The position numbers and the translations under genes are program-made. The notes under the pieces are model-generated. The model did not search any database, was not told the DNA's origin, and saw nothing but the letters and a program-made list of their open reading frames with translations. Below, piece after piece: positions 33,231 to 42,228 of a DNA stretch of 64,000 bases. Every line of letters starts with the position of its first letter. Position 1 is the stretch's first letter. Where the stretch lies: NCBI GenBank assembly GCA_963815375.1, contig CAWFGX010000005.1, forward strand, positions 124,001 through 188,000. The letters are read 5' to 3'. Source of the stretch: JASHPR01 sp963815375 (GTDB lineage: Bacteria > Actinomycetota > Actinomycetes > Streptosporangiales > Streptosporangiaceae).

Positions 33231-34510
33231 GGCGAAGTCTTCGTTAGGACACCGCCGACCTCGGGCACTGGTCCGGGCTGGACCGCCACCTACTACTCCG
33301 GCAGCACAACGACCGGAACTCCGCTGGGCTCGGAGGTCGTGCAAGCCTCGACGTGACCAGCACCCCGGCCATCGTGACGAATGCAGGCGTCTCCACGTGG
33401 TCGGTCAGGTACACCGCCACGCTGACGCCGACAGCGTCGGGCGTCGCCAAGTTCGAGCTCAGCGCCGAGGACAACGCGACGCTGTCGATCGGTGGGAGGC
33501 AGGTCGTGAGCTACGGGCCGGGCACCGGCTCCACGTTCACCGGCCTGGCCACGCTCACCGCGGGTGTCGCCGTCCCGTTCGAGCTGGCCGCGACCGGCCT
33601 TGACGTCAGCAACGGCAGCGGGTTCTTCGGCCCGCCGACCGTTGTTGACCTGACCTGGGCGCCGCAGGAGAACCTGCTCTGGCAGCAGGCGGCGGATGCC
33701 GCGCGGTCGTCGGACGTGGCCGTGGTCTTCGCCAGCAACGACTCGGCCGAGGGCAGCGACCTGCAAACCCTCGAGCTGCCCGGTGACCAGGACCAGCTGA
33801 TCAGCGCCGTGGCGTGGGCCAACCCGAACACGATCGTGGTGCTCAACACGAGCGGCCCGGTTTAGATGCCGTGGCTGCCAGACGTGGCAGGCGTGTTCGA
33901 GGCCTGGTACCCGGGCCAGCAGGACGGCAACGCGATCGCCGCGCTGCTGTTCGGCGACCTCGACCCCTCCGGCCACCTGCCGGAGACGTTCCCGGCGAAC
34001 GCCGGCCAGGGCGTCGGACATGGCGGGACCGTGCTCACGCCGAACCTGCAGTTCCCCGGTAACGGTACCGACGTCGACTACACCGAAGGCATCGACGTCG
34101 GCTACCGGTACTACGACACCCATGGCCAGGCGCCCCTCTTCCCGTTCGGCTACGGCCTGTCGTACACCTCCTTCGCCTACAGCAACCTCCGGGTCACGCC
34201 GAACCGGGGCGGTGCCACGGCGCAGGTCACCATCACCAACACCGGACGCGTGACCGGCGCCGAGGTCGCCCAGATGTACGTCACCGACCCGGCAGGGGCA
34301 GGCGAGCCGCCGTTCCAGCTCAAGGGGTTCCAGAAAGTCACGCTGGCCCCCGGGCAGAGCCGGCGGCTCACCTTCCCGATCACCCGCCAGGACATGAGCT
34401 ACTACCAGACCTCGTCGAGTAGCTGGGTATCCGCTCCTGGCTGGTACCGCGTCAGTATCGGCAGCAACGAGCGCGACCTGCAGCTGAGTGCCGCGTACTG
34501 GGCCCACTGA
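33231..34510 (+). pseudogene. Ruined glycoside hydrolase family 3 (beta-glucosidase), C-terminal part only
   Basis: The reading begins in the middle of a protein: GPGWTATYYSGSTTT in one frame, then after a one-base deletion near 33351-33354 the next frame continues STPAIVTNAGVSTWSVRYT (PA14-like lectin domain). That leads into the GH3 C-domain (DVAVVFASNDSAEGSD, then WANPNTIVVLNTSGPV). An in-frame TAG at 33863 stands where Leu is expected, and the same frame goes on PWLPDVAGVFEAWYPGQQDG, FGDLDPSGHLPETFP, FPFGYGLSYTSF and a fibronectin-like end. The whole catalytic N-domain is missing. Three independent lesions make it a clear pseudogene. Confidence 0.9.
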
Positions 34511-34584
34511 GATTCAGTACGGCACACACGTGCCGGGAGGCGGATCCTGCCGCCGCCCGGCACGGCCTACCTGACGGCTGGTTG

Positions 34585-37101
34585 TTACTCCAGCGGCTGT
34601 CTGGTGATGGCAGATGGGTTGCGGCCGGCCAGCAGCCAGCCGCCGATTGCGGCCACGGTGGGCAGGCCTGCCAGGATAAGCAGGAAGTCGATGGCCGGGA
34701 TGCCGCCGAACACGGCGGACAGGCTGCTCTTCGCCCAGGCCAGGGCGGCGACGGCGGCGGCCGCGGTGCCCAGTATGGCTCCAAGGAGGCCGATCACGCC
34801 GGCTGTCGCGCCGACGATAGTGCGGCGGATCCCGCTGCTTGCTCCCGCTGCGGTGAGCGTGCGAAGGTCGCCTGCCGCCTCGCTGCGGATGAGGCCGACG
34901 GTCATCACCAGGACGCCGAGCGCCAGCAGGATGCCGAAGGCTGTGGCCCCGTCGCTGATCTCGCCCAGCCCGAGCTCGCCAGACTTGGTCTCGATCGTGG
35001 CACCCGATGAGACGGCAAGCTCTCTGGCCGCGCTTATCTGCGTGGCGGAAAGAGGCGCGGGAGCCTGGATCAGCCAGCCGAAGGGGATCAGCTGCAGGTG
35101 CAGCCGCCGTACGGCCCGCGTGGTCAAGACTGTGTTCGGCGCCGACGTGCCGCTGGGAAGGCTGCTGAACGTTTGCATCGGCGGGCCGGCGATGTAGCTG
35201 CCAGCCTGGCTGCGGGCGCCGGGCTGGACGATGTCCGTGCCCCAGACCAGGTAAATATCGGGCAGCGACGCCAGGCTGGGACGCATGGTCAGGATGTCCG
35301 TGGCCGAGTGGATCTGGCTGGGCTTGATCCCGTACTCGGCGAGCAGCGCCGGGGTGGCCACGTAGAGCGGGCCGGTGAATTTGCTTTCGAGTCGGCCTGC
35401 CTGAAGGGTCGCGCCCTGGAGGGGGCCCCCGGGCCTGCCCGGCATTGCCGGGACGGACGTCCCTGCCTCGTCCAGCGCCAGTACGGCCCGGGCGTCCAGC
35501 GACACGGCGAAGCTGTCCACTTTCGCGTGCAGCAACTTGAGCTGGGCCTGAGTGGGGGCAGTGCCCGGACCGGCCCTTGTCGGATAGTAGGAGGTGTAGA
35601 CGATGAGCTGGCTTGTCGTCAGGTTGGGTCCGGTCCAGTCGAGAATGTCGGAGAACCGGATGCTGGCGACCATGCAGATGAGCATGGCCACGAACACGGC
35701 GAAGCAGGTAGCGGCCAGGGCCGCGCCGGAGCGGGCCCGGTACCGGACCAGGTCCCGCAGCGCGATCCGGATTGCGACCGGAGCCCGCGGGCCCGCAAAG
35801 CCAGTCAGCACGACGAGGCACAGCGGCGCGAGCAGCGAAATCGCGACAGCGATCGCAGCCATTCCCAAGAGCAGATTCCCGCCGCTCTGGCTGCCCAAGC
35901 CGCCCGAGATCGCGAGGAAGAAAACGCCAGCCGCGAGCAGGCTGACGCCAAGCTTGGCCTGCCGGCGCACGGGCTGCGGCTGGGCCCGCCGTCCCGATAG
36001 TGCCGCCACCACGGGAATCCGGGCGGCAGCCCGGGCTGGCTGCACGGCAGCTGCCGTAGCGGTCACTACCCCCAGGACCATCGCGATGATGATCACCCAC
36101 CACGGCAGGTTCAGCGGGTCGACGGTATGCGCGGTGAACGCCTGAAGGTGCGGCGCGTAGACGAACCAGGCGGCCAGGCCGGTCACTGTGCCCGCGCCGA
36201 CGCCGCCAAGGCCGACCATGACGCCGTTGGCGGCCATGACCAGCCGGACGTTGGCTTGTGTCGCCCCGAGGGCGCTGAGCATGCCGAGCGCCCGCAGGCG
36301 CCGCTGCGCCATCACCGTGAACCCGGCCACGGCCACCAGACCGATGAAGACCAAGCCGAGCACGGCCACCGCGAGGACTATCGTTGCGGGCGAAATGCCA
36401 GGCGATGACCCCGAGGGGGGCAAGGGGTAGGACACGCTGGCGGCCGTCGGCAGGCCATGAATGTGACTGGTGCCGACCAGGATCGTCACCCGGGCCGGCG
36501 CGGTCAGCTGACCGGGAGATACCAGCGCGAACTCATCCAGCAGGTTGCTCGGGTTCTCGACGATGCCGGTCACCCGCCACGGCCTGCCGTCCGCATCCCA
36601 GGTGCTCCCGATGCCCACGCCATACAGAGCCGCGACGGAGCCGGTCATTGCCACCTGCCCGGGGCCGGCGGGGTAGCGCCCGGAGACCAGGGCGAGCAGT
36701 GGGCCGCCGTAGGGCCCGGCCGGATCCTGGGCGCGCAGCCAGACGGCCTGGACGGTGCCGCTGGCAAGGCCCTGATTCTCGATCACGTCCGCAGGACGGT
36801 GCTGCCGCTGGATGTCAGCGATGTCGGCGGTCAGGTGCGGATCGGTCCCGGCCAGGGATATCAACGCGCTAGCCGTGCCGTACGTGCCGGCGTTGGGGTT
36901 GGCTGGCGGCGTGTTGGTGGCCACCCCCGCGCCCCAGACGGTAGCTGCGACCGCGACCGTAAGCAGCGCTATCACCAGTAGCTGCTGGCGCCACTCACGG
37001 CGGAATAGCCGCCATGCCCAGTGGATGACCGCGAGCCGCGCGGGAATGCCCCCGTCATCAAACTCCGACTCGGCCGGGCACGCCAGAACCCCCGCGCTCA
37101 C
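34585..37101 (-). CDS. FtsX-like ABC transporter permease (MacB type)
   Basis: The 838-residue protein has an N-terminal cytosolic stretch (AWRLFRREWRQQLLVIALLT leading into the first helix) and a large extracytoplasmic domain. A central FtsX core follows (ATIVLAVAVLGLVFIGLVAVAGF, RRLRALGMLSALGATQANVRLVMAANG), then a linker, a second extracytoplasmic domain and a second FtsX core (FGILLALGVLVMTVGLIRSEAAGDLRTLTAAGASSGIRR). This duplicated layout matches actinobacterial FtsX-family exporters. It overlaps its ATPase gene by four bases. Cargo is unknown; lipids, peptides or antibiotics are typical for the class. Confidence 0.88.
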   Translation of the reverse strand: MSAGVLACPAESEFDDGGIPARLAVIHWAWRLFRREWRQQLLVIALLTVAVAATVWGAGVATNTPPANPNAGTYGTASALISLAGTDPHLTADIADIQRQHRPADVIENQGLASGTVQAVWLRAQDPAGPYGGPLLALVSGRYPAGPGQVAMTGSVAALYGVGIGSTWDADGRPWRVTGIVENPSNLLDEFALVSPGQLTAPARVTILVGTSHIHGLPTAASVSYPLPPSGSSPGISPATIVLAVAVLGLVFIGLVAVAGFTVMAQRRLRALGMLSALGATQANVRLVMAANGVMVGLGGVGAGTVTGLAAWFVYAPHLQAFTAHTVDPLNLPWWVIIIAMVLGVVTATAAAVQPARAAARIPVVAALSGRRAQPQPVRRQAKLGVSLLAAGVFFLAISGGLGSQSGGNLLLGMAAIAVAISLLAPLCLVVLTGFAGPRAPVAIRIALRDLVRYRARSGAALAATCFAVFVAMLICMVASIRFSDILDWTGPNLTTSQLIVYTSYYPTRAGPGTAPTQAQLKLLHAKVDSFAVSLDARAVLALDEAGTSVPAMPGRPGGPLQGATLQAGRLESKFTGPLYVATPALLAEYGIKPSQIHSATDILTMRPSLASLPDIYLVWGTDIVQPGARSQAGSYIAGPPMQTFSSLPSGTSAPNTVLTTRAVRRLHLQLIPFGWLIQAPAPLSATQISAARELAVSSGATIETKSGELGLGEISDGATAFGILLALGVLVMTVGLIRSEAAGDLRTLTAAGASSGIRRTIVGATAGVIGLLGAILGTAAAAVAALAWAKSSLSAVFGGIPAIDFLLILAGLPTVAAIGGWLLAGRNPSAITRQPLE

Positions 37102-37805
37102 CGGGCGTCCTCAATCAGCGGCCGAGGGCCGGGCGGCCCAGCCTGGCCGACCACGCGCCCGTCCCGCAGGAACACCCGCCGGTCCGCCCACGACGCCAGC
37201 TGCGCGTCGTGCGTGACAACCACCGCCGCGACCCCCTGCCGGCAGGCGGCACGGATCATATGCATCACCATCTCCCCGTTAGCGGAGTCGAGGGCACCCG
37301 ATGGCTCATCGGCCAAGAGCAACCGCCGCCTCCCGACGAGCGCCCGGGCGATCGCAACCCGCTGCCGCTCGCCGCCGGACAGCTGCTCGGGAAAATGCCC
37401 GGCACGATCCGCCAGGCCCAAGCCTGACAGGGCACGATCGGCGACAGCACGGGCCCGCCCGGCCACCACGCCGTCCAACTGCAGCGGCAAGGCCACGTTC
37501 TCCGCCGCCGTCAGGCCGGGCAGCAGGTTGACGTCCTGGAAGATATAGCCAACCGCCCGCCGCCGCAGCCGTGCGCGCTCGGCATCCGACGCCCCCGACA
37601 CCAGCCGGCCGCCCACCAGCACCTCCCCAGACGACGGCTCTTCCAGCGTCCCGGCGATCGTCAGCAGCGTGCTCTTCCCCGACCCGCTGGGCCCCATCAC
37701 CGCAACCAACTGCCCAGGCTCAACCGACAGGCTGACATCGCGCAAAGCGGCCACCTCGCCAGCCCCGTTGCCATAGACCCTCGAGACATGCCGAAGCTCT
37801 AGCAT
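37098..37805 (-). CDS. ABC transporter ATP-binding protein, MacB/LolD type
   Basis: The product (235 residues from ATG 37805; a GTG two codons upstream is possible) carries the ABC ATPase set: Walker A GPSGSGKSTLL, Q-loop YIFQDVNLLPGLTAAENVALP, signature LSGGERQRVAIARAL, Walker B LLADEPSGALD, and the switch His in VVVTHDAQLA. The LLPGLTAAENV wording after the Q-loop is typical of the LolD/MacB/FtsE branch that energises FtsX-like permeases. It overlaps the permease gene, so the two make a dedicated exporter. Confidence 0.93.
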   Translation of the reverse strand: MLELRHVSRVYGNGAGEVAALRDVSLSVEPGQLVAVMGPSGSGKSTLLTIAGTLEEPSSGEVLVGGRLVSGASDAERARLRRRAVGYIFQDVNLLPGLTAAENVALPLQLDGVVAGRARAVADRALSGLGLADRAGHFPEQLSGGERQRVAIARALVGRRRLLLADEPSGALDSANGEMVMHMIRAACRQGVAAVVVTHDAQLASWADRRVFLRDGRVVGQAGPPGPRPLIEDAR

Positions 37806-38085
37806 GCTCACCCTCGCACCCCATTACCTTTCGACATGACCTCACTGCGGTCCCAGGCAGGCACCAGCGGCTGACCAACTCGGGACCATAGCCTCTCAGC
37901 AAGATCAGGAAGCGTGCGGGTGGTGCCAGCACTTAGCCGCCGTCGGCCGGGGTGGCCGGCTGCACGATGCCGGTGCCAGTGTTTTTAGCGCGGCCGCCCG
38001 CGGTACTCCTTGGTGCCGTGGCTGCAGCCGTCGTCGTGACCGCGGTCGCGGTGCGCTCCGGCGAACTCGCGCGCCATGGTGGCCG
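37806..38085. other. Intergenic region upstream of the ABC exporter
   Basis: About 280 bases between the exporter start and the end of a small Cys-rich gene. It must contain the exporter promoter, but no clear -35/-10 pair or operator is visible. Short open frames lack family signatures. Confidence 0.4.
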
Positions 38086-38292
38086 TCACGGCGCGGGTGG
38101 GCTGATGCCTAGTTCGCGGCGTAGCCCGAGGTAAGCACGGGCCTGGGACAGCCCGGCGGCGCACTGAGTGCACAGCCGGTCTGGTGTCTCACAGTTGGGG
38201 CAGTGCACCGGTGGGTCCCGGTAACTGATGGCGTCGGCTAGTGCCTGGCGAAGTGTCTCGCGCTGGGCGGGCTGCAGCGGCGCAGTGCTCAT
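38086..38292 (-). CDS. Small protein with a CxxC...CxxC zinc-ribbon-like motif
   Basis: The start at ATG 38292 overlaps the methyltransferase stop (ATGA), giving 68 residues. The centre reads VHCPNCETPDRLCTQCAAG, two CxxC pairs spaced for a small zinc-binding knuckle, followed by a helix ARAYLGLRRELG. I do not recognise a named family. Coupling to a DUF574-type methyltransferase and, beyond it, an XRE regulator suggests it is part of that module. It is short but well supported by coupling and by the cysteine spacing. Confidence 0.65.
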   Translation of the reverse strand: MSTAPLQPAQRETLRQALADAISYRDPPVHCPNCETPDRLCTQCAAGLSQARAYLGLRRELGISPPAP

Positions 38293-39149
38293 GGCATCCA
38301 TCTCCGCCTGCCGGTCACGACCATTCCTGCGTACATGTCGGTGGTCTGTGAGGGGTAGCAGCCGGTGGCCGGCCGCCATTCAGCCACCGGCACCACCCCG
38401 GGCGGCACCAGGGACCGGCCGCTGAACAAGGCGGTGACCTGAGCGTGCGTCCGCGCGGTGATGGTGGCCGGGACCAGCTTGTTGTAGGCTGCGACCCCGG
38501 AAGTGACCTGCTGGGGTGCGAAGTCGGCGGTCAGGTGCGAGATCGCGATAAGGCTGCCGGGGGCCAGGGCCTCGGCCAGTTCCTGGACGATTCCGGCTGG
38601 GTCGTCGGCGTCGCCGATGAAATGCAGTACCGCGACTAAAAGGACCGCGACAGGACGGGTTAAGTCCAGCGTGCACGCGGCTTCGCGCAAGATGAGCGCA
38701 GGGTCGCGCAGGTCAGCCTGGACGTAGCCGCAGGCTCCTTCGGGGGCGCTGGTGAGCAGGGCACGGGCGTGCGAAATGACAAGGGAGTCGTTGTCCGCAT
38801 ACACGACGCGGCACTGTGCGTCGATGGCCTGGGCTATCTCGTGGGTGTTGCCTGGGGCGGGCAGGCCCGGGCCGATGTCGAGGAACTGGCCGATATTGCG
38901 CTCCCTGGCCAGGTAGCGGACGGCACGGGCCAGGAACGCGCGGTTGGCCCGCGCGCCGTCAACGACCTGCGGACGCTGCGCGGCAACCTCCTCGGCAGCC
39001 TTGCGATCGGCGGGATAATGATCTTTCGACCCTAGCCAGTGCGCGTACACCCGGGCCGGATGCGGTGCCCCGGGGTCGAACCGGAGCGCTCCTGAATCGG
39101 CGGGCGCGCTTCTGGCCGAATGCGGCTGCGCGGTAGGCGGGCCATTCAC
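38289..39149 (-). CDS. DUF574-type SAM-dependent methyltransferase
   Basis: The 286-residue protein has the PF04672 hallmarks: PHPARVYAHWLGSKDHYPADR near the N-terminus, RANRAFLARAVRYLA, the SAM-binding loop FLDIGPGLPAPGNTHEIAQ, VVYADNDSLVISHARALL, and a C-terminal LTPS-like AISHLTADF segment. These enzymes are abundant in Streptomyces and relatives, usually next to XRE regulators and small proteins, as here; targets are mostly unknown. It overlaps both the small CxxC gene downstream and a 110-residue gene upstream by four bases each, so the three are probably one transcript. Confidence 0.92.
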   Translation of the reverse strand: MNGPPTAQPHSARSAPADSGALRFDPGAPHPARVYAHWLGSKDHYPADRKAAEEVAAQRPQVVDGARANRAFLARAVRYLARERNIGQFLDIGPGLPAPGNTHEIAQAIDAQCRVVYADNDSLVISHARALLTSAPEGACGYVQADLRDPALILREAACTLDLTRPVAVLLVAVLHFIGDADDPAGIVQELAEALAPGSLIAISHLTADFAPQQVTSGVAAYNKLVPATITARTHAQVTALFSGRSLVPPGVVPVAEWRPATGCYPSQTTDMYAGMVVTGRRRWMP

Positions 39150-39478
39150 GGGGTGGTCTCCTTCTGATGGTGAGCGCCGGTCTGGTGGCTGTCACTGGCG
39201 CGTGTCCTCGGGGGAGATGTCTGTCGCCGGCAGGCTTGTGCCGTGCCTGCCGCCCGCGTGTAGAGATCCTCTTGGTCCTGGATGCGCTCGGCCAGCCCAG
39301 CGGACGTTTGCGCCCTGAGGAACGGGACGCATCCAGCACCGAGCGCTGCCGTGTTCAGCGGCTCGCAGCGTGCCGCCCACCACCACCCGGTGTCACTGAG
39401 CCACACCCCCCAGCGCCCGCTGAACGCTGCCTCGATCGCCTCAGCACTCGATGCAGTGTCGGTTTGAGTCTCGTCCAT
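39146..39478 (-). CDS. Small hypothetical protein upstream of the DUF574 methyltransferase
   Basis: This 110-residue protein has a Trp-rich N-terminal half (FSGRWGVWLSDTGWWWAAR) followed by AGLAERIQDQEDLYTR and a basic tail. The family is not recognised, but similar short proteins reading GRWGVWLSDTG occur beside XRE regulators in actinomycetes, as far as I recall. It is first in a three-gene minus-strand operon, divergent from the XRE gene across 100 bases containing the palindrome AACTCCGGAGTT. Such small partners often act as antagonists of the XRE protein; that role is inferred. Confidence 0.65.
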   Translation of the reverse strand: MDETQTDTASSAEAIEAAFSGRWGVWLSDTGWWWAARCEPLNTAALGAGCVPFLRAQTSAGLAERIQDQEDLYTRAAGTAQACRRQTSPPRTRASDSHQTGAHHQKETTP

Positions 39479-39552
39479 GTCTCTTCCGGTTGCGCCTTGT
39501 GACCTTTGCCCATGAGCATGGATGCGAGGAGCCGCCGCGAGATTTCAAATCG

Positions 39553-39575
39553 TTTGCAACTCCGGAGTTTGGAGG
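39553..39575. promoter_or_regulatory. Palindromic operator candidate before the XRE regulator
   Basis: The perfect 12-base palindrome AACTCCGGAGTT (39558-39569) is flanked by TTTGC and TTGG and sits immediately before the GGAGG ribosome site of the XRE gene. A regulator bound here would block its own translation start and could also affect the divergent operon. The binding protein is presumed to be the XRE regulator. Confidence 0.55.
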
Positions 39576-39578
39576 CGC

Positions 39579-40790
39579 ATGGCTGAGCAAGGCCGGATTG
39601 GCGCGCGGGTGGCAGCCGTCCGGAAGATGCGCGGCTGGGGGGGACGGGAACTCGCGCGCCGCGCCCAGGTCTCTTACAGCCTGCTGACAAAGGTCGAGTC
39701 CGGGGCCTCGCCGGCAAGCCCGGCGTTCACCGGCGCGGTGGCACGCGCGATGAGCGTGGACGTGACCAGGCTTACGGGCCAGCCGTATGAGGAGCCAGAC
39801 AGCCGCATAGCCGCGTTGCAGGCCACGATTGACCCCTTCCGGCGAGCGCTGCTGACCTATGACCTGCCACCAGCTGCCGCCGTCCGTCCGCGTCCCCTCG
39901 CCGAGCTGCGCGACGATGTCTCGGCCGTCTCGCTGCTCAGCCGCCAGGCCCGTTACCTCCAGCTTGGCCACCGGCTGCCTGCCCTGATCGAAGAGCTTCA
40001 GGCCGCGATCGCCGAAGCCCGCGACCCTGACCGTCCCGAGCTGTACGCGCTCCTCGCCCAGGCCTACGGCGGCGGCTCCGCTCTGGCTCACCAACTCGGC
40101 TACCTCGACCTGCGCGCGCTCACGCTCGACCGCATCGAGTGGGCCTCCCGCCAGTCCGGCGACCCCCTCAGGATCGCCCGCACGCAGTGGTCGCGAGGTG
40201 CGTCCCTACTGGGTGCCGCTGCCTACGATCAGGGGCTCGTGCTGATGGAGCGCACCCGCGCCAGCCTCGGCCATGACATCGGCCGTATGGACGAGGCCAC
40301 CCGCAGCGTCTACGGGAGCCTGCATCTGCGCTCAGCGGTGCTCGCCGCTCGCGCGGGCCGGCGCCAGCAGTCTGACAGGCATCTCGCTGAGGCCCGCGAG
40401 ACCGCCATCCTCGTGTCTGAGGCCGCCAACCACTACGGGATGGAGTTCGGCCCGGCTAACGTCGGCCTGCACGAGGTATCGGCCGCTGTCGAGATGGCCG
40501 ACGGCACTTTGGCCATCACACGCGCCCAGCGCATGGAGGCCAATGATTACCTCGCAGTGCTGCCGCCCGAGCGTGTTGGTCACTACCGGATCGAGCTGGC
40601 TCGCGGCTGGGTATACCACGGCGACCGACAGCGCGCCCTGCGCGTCCTGCGGTCCGCCCGCCGTGTCTCCCCCCAGCAAGTGCGCAATCACCCCATGGTC
40701 CGCGAGACCGTGCGCGCCATCGCGCACGCCGAGCCGCGCCCGAGCGAGGATCTGCGCCAGTTCGCGGCGTGGCTCGGGATCAACTCCTGA
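39579..40790 (+). CDS. XRE family transcriptional regulator with a C-terminal TPR-like domain
   Basis: ATG 39579 follows GGAGG. The 403-residue protein has an N-terminal HTH (RVAAVRKMRGWGGRELARRAQVSYSLLTKVESG, residues about 9-41) and a long alpha-helical C-terminal region with repeat-like helices (QARYLQLGHRLPALIEELQAAI, LYALLAQAYGGGSALAHQLG, TQWSRGASLLGAAAYDQGL). This HTH-plus-TPR architecture is typical of actinobacterial regulators that respond to small peptides or metabolites. It is divergent from the methyltransferase module. The start region contains a strong palindrome, suggesting autoregulation. Confidence 0.88.
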   Translation: MAEQGRIGARVAAVRKMRGWGGRELARRAQVSYSLLTKVESGASPASPAFTGAVARAMSVDVTRLTGQPYEEPDSRIAALQATIDPFRRALLTYDLPPAAAVRPRPLAELRDDVSAVSLLSRQARYLQLGHRLPALIEELQAAIAEARDPDRPELYALLAQAYGGGSALAHQLGYLDLRALTLDRIEWASRQSGDPLRIARTQWSRGASLLGAAAYDQGLVLMERTRASLGHDIGRMDEATRSVYGSLHLRSAVLAARAGRRQQSDRHLAEARETAILVSEAANHYGMEFGPANVGLHEVSAAVEMADGTLAITRAQRMEANDYLAVLPPERVGHYRIELARGWVYHGDRQRALRVLRSARRVSPQQVRNHPMVRETVRAIAHAEPRPSEDLRQFAAWLGINS

Positions 40791-40849
40791 ATACCCCACA
40801 GCACGCCAGGTGATGGTGTAGGTCATGCCGATGCTGTCGTAAACGTCGG

Positions 40850-42076
40850 TCATAGGTGGGCCGCCAGCAGCGCGATCGAGACCAGGGGGAGAGACCAGTC
40901 CAGGGCGAAACGCTCGACGGCGGCCCCGGTGAGCATGTGCCCGTCGGGACCCATGACCTCACATATGGCCGCTACCGTAGGCAGGCCAGCGGCCGCGCAA
41001 AGCGCTAGCGAGGCCTCGGTATGACCAGCCCGCTCGGCTAGGCCACCGGGCCGCCCGGCCAGGGGAAAGACGTGACCGGGTCGCAGGAAGTCGGCCGGCG
41101 TGGCGTCGGGGTGAGCCAGCCGACGGATGGTCGCAGCTCGATCATGTGCCGACACACCTGTGCCGGTCCCGGCGACTGCATCGACCGAGACGTGGTAAGC
41201 GGTACCGTGCCGGTCCCCTGCGCCCGGCATCGGCTGGATCTCCAGCCGGTCGAGGCGTTCGCGATCGCAGGGGACAGTCGTATGCCCGCATACCTGGGTC
41301 AGCAGGAAGGCCATCGACTGGGGCCGCATCTGCGCGCCGGCGAACACCATGTCGGCTTCGGCCTCCCGGTCCGGGTCGTAGATCAGAACCCCGCCCCCGG
41401 CGGCCAGGTGGCTGATGCACTTGCCGACTCCTGTCGGCCCGGTCAGCTCCCCGGCCCACGGCAAGGCGGCGAGGGAACGAGCGGCCACCGTACGAGCCGA
41501 CTGCCACAAGTCAAGCGCCGACTTGACGAACAGGTCGGATTCCAGATCGAGCCGCTGTCCGGGCTGCACGTGGTCGAGTGTGGTCTCGGCCAGGGTGAGC
41601 GGGATCAGGGCGACTGAGAACCGGTCGTTCAGGACTTCGGCAACGGTCAGGCTGACGCCGTCAACGGCGACCGAGCCTTTGGCCACGATCTCATCGAGGA
41701 ACCGCCTCGGTGGCCGGATCCACACCCGCAGGGAGCCATTGTGCTCGGCCTCGACCTTGGCTACCTTGCCGATCGCGTCGGTGTGCCCTTGCACGAGGTG
41801 ACCGTCGAGCGAATCCCCGACACGCAGCGGCAGCTCCAAGTTCACCCTCGCGCCGAGCGCCAGGTCGGCCAGGGTGCTGCGGTTGGCGGTCTCGGCCGAG
41901 ATCCCAACCCGGAAACGCCCGGTCTCAGGCTCGACGTGAACCGCTGACAAGCAGGTCCCATTGACGTTGACCGAACCGCCCGGCGACAGTCCCGTGGCAG
42001 TCTTTGGCGCTTCTATGACGAGACGTGTGCCGGTCTCGATCACGGTGCCGATTTCGGTAATGCGTCCGCTGTACAT
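40850..42076 (-). CDS. Riboflavin synthase fused to 3,4-dihydroxy-2-butanone-4-phosphate synthase (RibE-RibB fusion)
   Basis: ATG 42076 follows AGAGGAG. The 408-residue protein is a two-enzyme fusion. Residues 1 to about 195 are riboflavin synthase: two barrel repeats beginning MYSGRITEIGTVI and GHTDAIGKV, with the KGSVAVDGVSLTV block. Residues about 216-400 are DHBP synthase: STGISA-like TGTGVSAHDRAATI, RPGHVFPL at 332-339, GHTEASLAL and CEVMGPDGHM. The DHBP acidic loop normally reads RENEGD; here it is REAEAD (237-242), keeping both Glu and the Asp but changing Asn and Gly. RibB is usually fused to RibA, so this pairing is unusual. An FMN riboswitch precedes it. No other rib gene is in the window. 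Confidence 0.92.
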   Translation of the reverse strand: MYSGRITEIGTVIETGTRLVIEAPKTATGLSPGGSVNVNGTCLSAVHVEPETGRFRVGISAETANRSTLADLALGARVNLELPLRVGDSLDGHLVQGHTDAIGKVAKVEAEHNGSLRVWIRPPRRFLDEIVAKGSVAVDGVSLTVAEVLNDRFSVALIPLTLAETTLDHVQPGQRLDLESDLFVKSALDLWQSARTVAARSLAALPWAGELTGPTGVGKCISHLAAGGGVLIYDPDREAEADMVFAGAQMRPQSMAFLLTQVCGHTTVPCDRERLDRLEIQPMPGAGDRHGTAYHVSVDAVAGTGTGVSAHDRAATIRRLAHPDATPADFLRPGHVFPLAGRPGGLAERAGHTEASLALCAAAGLPTVAAICEVMGPDGHMLTGAAVERFALDWSLPLVSIALLAAHL

Positions 42077-42106
42077 AGCGACAAACTCCTCTGGTCCGCA
42101 AGTGAT

Positions 42107-42228
42107 GGCGTTCCTTCGGACTGTCACCGATGGTTCCGGGATTGCGCCGGATCGATCCGCCAGCGGCGGAACTCGCGGACTATGACCGCGCAGCACGGGC
42201 TCGCACCGTTCCAGCCGAGCATACCGCC
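42107..42228 (-). ncRNA. FMN riboswitch (RFN element) controlling the RibE-RibB fusion
   Basis: On the minus strand, between the thioesterase and the riboflavin gene, the RFN consensus is readable in order. GGAACGGTGCGAGCCCGT corresponds to the GGCAGGGTGAAATTCCC arm. GCGGTCATAGTCCGC is an exact match to the GCGGT..uAGUCCGC helix. Next come a variable GC hairpin, GATCCGGCGCAATCCCGGA for the GAUYCGGUGAAAUUCCGGA arm, and GGTGACAGTCCGAAGG for the closing ACAGUCCGgAUGG segment. The aptamer ends about 30 bases before the ATG, so it probably hides the AGAGGAG site when FMN is bound; no Rho-independent terminator is seen. Family rules imply repression by FMN. Confidence 0.85.

Noticed and set aside
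34514..36103. 529-residue minus-strand open frame
   Set aside because: It lies inside the FtsX permease in another frame, is Arg/Gly/Pro-rich and has no domain; it is a high-GC shadow frame.
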